Below, one piece after another: positions 5,532 to 8,163 of a stretch of 8,163 bases of DNA. Each line of letters opens with the position of its first letter. Position 1 is the stretch's first letter. The stretch lies in assembly GCA_947462175.1 (NCBI GenBank), contig CANHOE010000108.1:1-8163 (forward strand), given 5' to 3'. The translations under genes and the position numbers were made by a program. The notes under the pieces were generated by a model. It saw nothing but the letters and a program-made list of their open reading frames with translations, was not told the origin of the DNA and ran no database searches. Source of the DNA: Burkholderiales bacterium (lineage in GTDB: Bacteria > Pseudomonadota > Gammaproteobacteria > Burkholderiales > Burkholderiaceae_C).

Positions 5532-8150
5532 CTAGACCGACTTCTTCGCCGCCACCTTCTTTGCCACGGCACCCTTGGCGGCAGGTTTTGCAGGGCGCGG
5601 CTCGAACTCGAAGCTGACCTTGCCTTCCTTCGCGTCGAAGGCCAGCCGGGCCTTGAACTTGCGCCTGGTCTTGTTCGACACGAAGTTCTCCAACAGATCG
5701 GTCTTGCCGGTCTGGAGCAACTTGGTCATCTGCTCGCGCGGCACCGGCTGCTGCAGGATGATCTTGCCGCTCTTGAAGTCGCAGGTGACGTTGGCACCGA
5801 CCGCGTGTTCGCACACATAGCTGGTGCCGTGCTCGAAGACCTTGCCCTGGTCCTTCGGGCAGTGGCCGAGCGGCTCCTGCTCGGAGAAATCCACCGGCTC
5901 GCCGGCTTCGGCCTTGGCGTCATCACCGAAGTCGAATTCGAGTTTCCAGTTCTTGATCTCATCGTCGTAGACCAGTTTGATTTCGGCGGTGAAGGGCCAA
6001 CCGGCCTTCGAACGGAAGCCTTCGAGTGGGCCGATCTTCTTGTTGGCGACGAAGGCCTCGACCTCGGGCAACTCGAAGCTGCGGCTGCCGGGGATCTTGC
6101 TGATGGAAAAGCCGCAGCCTGGGCCTTCGCCACCCTCGGAAGCGATCACGCCATCCTTGCCAACGCAAGTAAACCGGCGGTAGTTTTCCTTGACCATGCC
6201 GCCGCAGTTGGGGCACGGCACTTTCAGCGTCGCATAGTCGCCGGGGATCGTGTCGCGGTCGTACTCCTTCGCCTTGGCGACCACACGCTCGGTCATCCTG
6301 GCGATCTCGGCCATGAAGGTCTCGCGGCTGAGCTTGCCCTTTTCCATCTCGGCCAGCTGGAACTCCCAGTTGCCGGTCAGCTCGGGCTTGGTCAGTTCCT
6401 CGACCTGCAGGCCGCGCAGCAGCGTCATCAGCTGGAAGGCCTTGGCCGTCGGGATCAGCTCGCGGCCCTCGCGCACGATGTACTTCTCCAGGATGAGCCC
6501 TTCGATCGTCTGCGCCCGCGTTGCCGGCGTGCCCAGGCCCTTCTCGGCCATGGCTTCCCGCAACTCGTCGTCGTCGATCAGCTTGCCGGCACCTTCCATG
6601 GCGCTCAGCAGGGTGGCTTCGGTATAGCGCGCTGGCGGCTTGGTCTTCAGCGCGTTGACATCGACATTCTCGGTACGCACCACCTCACCGGGCGCCACGG
6701 CAACCAGGTTGGCGTCGTCTTCCTGGGCCTCTCGGCCGTAGACCGCCAGCCAGCCCGGCTTGACCATCACCTTGCCGTTGGTCTGGAAGCTGATGCCCTT
6801 GCCAGCGGCCTGCACAGTGGAGATGCGGGTGGTGACCATGAACTCGGCCGGCGGATAGAACACCGCGAGGAAGCGCTTGACGACCATGTCATAGAGCTTG
6901 GCCTCGATCTCGGTCAGGCTCTTCGGTGCCTGCAGCGTCGGGATGATCGCGAAGTGGTCGGAGACCTTGGCGTTGTCGAAGATGCGCTTGTTGGGCTTCA
7001 CATAGCCGTCGTTCAACGCCTTGCGCGCGTGTCCGGAGAGTGTCCGTAACGGGCCGGGGAGCTCCTCGTCGGCCAGCATCGCCATCGTGTCCTTGACGAC
7101 CGGCAGGTAGTCCTCGGGCAGCGCCTTGCTGTCGGTTCGCGGGTACGTCAGCACCTTGTGCTTCTCGTACAGCGCCTGCGCGATGGAGAGCGTCGTCTTG
7201 GCGCTGAAGCCGAAGCGCGAATTGGCCTCGCGTTGCAAGGTGGTCAGGTCGTACAACCCGGGCGCACTCTGCGAACTCGGCTTGGCTTCTTCGGTGACGC
7301 TTGCAGGCTGGCCGCGTACCGCCTGCGCGATGGCCTGGGCGTCGGCCTCATTCCAGACGCGGTCGTTGCGCAGTTCGGCATCGTCGGGGTTCTTCTTCCA
7401 TTTCGGGTCGAACCACTTGCCGTCGTATTCGCCCGCGGCTGCGGCGAAGGTCGCCTTGATTTCCCAGTACGGCCTGGACACGTGCTTGCGGATTTTTTCC
7501 TCGCGCTCGACCACCACACTGAGCGTGGGTGTCTGTACGCGGCCGACCGTGGTCAGGAAGAAGCCGCCATCGCGGGAATTGAACGCGGTCATTGCGCGGG
7601 TGCCGTTGATGCCGACCAGCCAGTCGGCCTCGCTGCGGCTGCGGGCAGCGTCGGACAGGCCCTGCATCTCGGTGTCCCCCCGCAGCTTGTCGAAGCCGTC
7701 GCGGATCGCCTGTGGGGTCATGCTCTGCAGCCACAGCCGCTGGATGGGCTTGTCGATCGGCTTCTTCTCGCTGCCCGCGTACTGCACGATCAGCCGGAAG
7801 ATCAGCTCACCTTCGCGGCCCGCGTCACAGGCATTGATCAGCGCCGTCACGTCCTTGCGCTTGACCAGCTTGACAACGGCCTGCAGCCGCGACTTGGCCT
7901 TGTCGATCGGCGCCAGGTCGAAGTGCGGAGGGATGACCGGCAGGTTGTTGAAGCTCCACTTGCCGCGCTTGACGTCGAATTCCTCCGGCGCCTTGATTTC
8001 CACCAGATGGCCGACCGCCGAGGTGACGACGTAACGGTCGTTTTCAAAATGGTCGGCTTGCTTGTCGAACTTGCCCGCCACAGGCGTGAGCGCCCGCACG
8101 ATGTCCTGTGCGACGCTGGGCTTCTCGGCAATGATCAAAGTCTTGGTCAT
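5532..8150 (-). CDS. topB: DNA topoisomerase III (type IA)
   Basis: An 872-residue type IA topoisomerase, which cuts one DNA strand through a 5'-phosphotyrosine to decatenate replication and recombination intermediates. TOPRIM domain at residues 1 to about 150: Glu9 in IIAEKPSVAQDI and DAGREGELIFR at 109-119. The catalytic Tyr336 lies in LTYPRTDS. Further family motifs: VGRVQTPTL (202-210), YDLTTLQREAN (300-310), YTEATLLSAME (509-519) and GLGTPATRA (538-546). C-terminal region: a four-cysteine zinc-ribbon-like module (Cys646, 649, 662, 679), a C-terminal-repeat unit at about 702-742, a second Cys-containing segment (Cys764, 780, 790), a second repeat unit at about 812-850, and a basic Lys/Ala tail (852-872). 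At 872 residues it is much longer than E. coli TopB (653), mainly because of this region. It starts at the ATG at 8150, and only 13 nt of upstream sequence are in view. The gene is complete. Confidence 0.97.
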   Translation of the reverse strand: MTKTLIIAEKPSVAQDIVRALTPVAGKFDKQADHFENDRYVVTSAVGHLVEIKAPEEFDVKRGKWSFNNLPVIPPHFDLAPIDKAKSRLQAVVKLVKRKDVTALINACDAGREGELIFRLIVQYAGSEKKPIDKPIQRLWLQSMTPQAIRDGFDKLRGDTEMQGLSDAARSRSEADWLVGINGTRAMTAFNSRDGGFFLTTVGRVQTPTLSVVVEREEKIRKHVSRPYWEIKATFAAAAGEYDGKWFDPKWKKNPDDAELRNDRVWNEADAQAIAQAVRGQPASVTEEAKPSSQSAPGLYDLTTLQREANSRFGFSAKTTLSIAQALYEKHKVLTYPRTDSKALPEDYLPVVKDTMAMLADEELPGPLRTLSGHARKALNDGYVKPNKRIFDNAKVSDHFAIIPTLQAPKSLTEIEAKLYDMVVKRFLAVFYPPAEFMVTTRISTVQAAGKGISFQTNGKVMVKPGWLAVYGREAQEDDANLVAVAPGEVVRTENVDVNALKTKPPARYTEATLLSAMEGAGKLIDDDELREAMAEKGLGTPATRAQTIEGLILEKYIVREGRELIPTAKAFQLMTLLRGLQVEELTKPELTGNWEFQLAEMEKGKLSRETFMAEIARMTERVVAKAKEYDRDTIPGDYATLKVPCPNCGGMVKENYRRFTCVGKDGVIASEGGEGPGCGFSISKIPGSRSFELPEVEAFVANKKIGPLEGFRSKAGWPFTAEIKLVYDDEIKNWKLEFDFGDDAKAEAGEPVDFSEQEPLGHCPKDQGKVFEHGTSYVCEHAVGANVTCDFKSGKIILQQPVPREQMTKLLQTGKTDLLENFVSNKTRRKFKARLAFDAKEGKVSFEFEPRPAKPAAKGAVAKKVAAKKSV

Positions 8151-8163
8151 GTTTTCTTGTCAA

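Noticed and set aside
5805..7049. 414-residue open frame on the plus strand opposite topB
   Set aside because: Leu/Asp/Gly-rich mirror of the topB codons in the complementary frame; topB is complete and strongly recognised.
7126..8034. 302-residue open frame on the plus strand opposite the topB N-terminal region
   Set aside because: Ser/Arg/Leu-rich shadow over the TOPRIM-coding region; no motif of its own.
8158..8163. Perfect TTGACA on the minus strand just upstream of topB
   Set aside because: It is only 7 nt before the ATG, so any matching -10 box would fall inside the coding region; more likely coincidence unless the true start is further downstream.

Overview
The window is GC-rich, tightly packed chromosomal DNA with very short intergenic gaps. 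Its gene families (a GFSQG carboxylesterase, a long AmpG permease, a small flavin reductase-like protein and a TopB with a Lys/Ala-rich tail) suggest a beta-proteobacterium, probably of the order Burkholderiales. That placement is inference from protein style and codon use, not from a database search.

Layout, left to right. (1) 1-1578, plus strand: the C-terminal half of an RND efflux pump permease, whose 5' part lies outside the window. (2) 1625-2290, plus strand: a small serine carboxylesterase of the phospholipase/carboxylesterase family, 46 nt downstream and probably with its own promoter. (3) 2301-3260, minus strand: an exported M48 zinc metallopeptidase with a twin-arginine-type signal, tail-to-tail with the esterase. 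(4) 3326-4948, minus strand: an AmpG-type muropeptide permease, 65 nt upstream of the peptidase and probably co-transcribed with it. (5) 4949-4999: a 51-bp divergent promoter region with a -10-like hexamer 5-6 nt from the start codon on each side. (6) 5000-5509, plus strand: a flavin reductase-like FMN-binding protein. (7) 5532-8150, minus strand: a complete DNA topoisomerase III with an elaborate C-terminal region, tail-to-tail with the flavin reductase.

Functionally this is mostly cell-envelope and housekeeping content: efflux, peptidoglycan recycling and envelope proteolysis, next to a stand-alone esterase, a flavin reductase and a type IA topoisomerase. I see no mobile element, CRISPR array, tRNA, rRNA, phage gene or defence cassette. 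No gap exceeds 300 bases, and the largest is 65 nt. I found no convincing new biological system. The points most worth a second look are the promoter/start-codon architecture (possibly leaderless transcripts), the TOPRIM variant and repeated C-terminal modules of TopB, and the Tat-like signal on the M48 peptidase.
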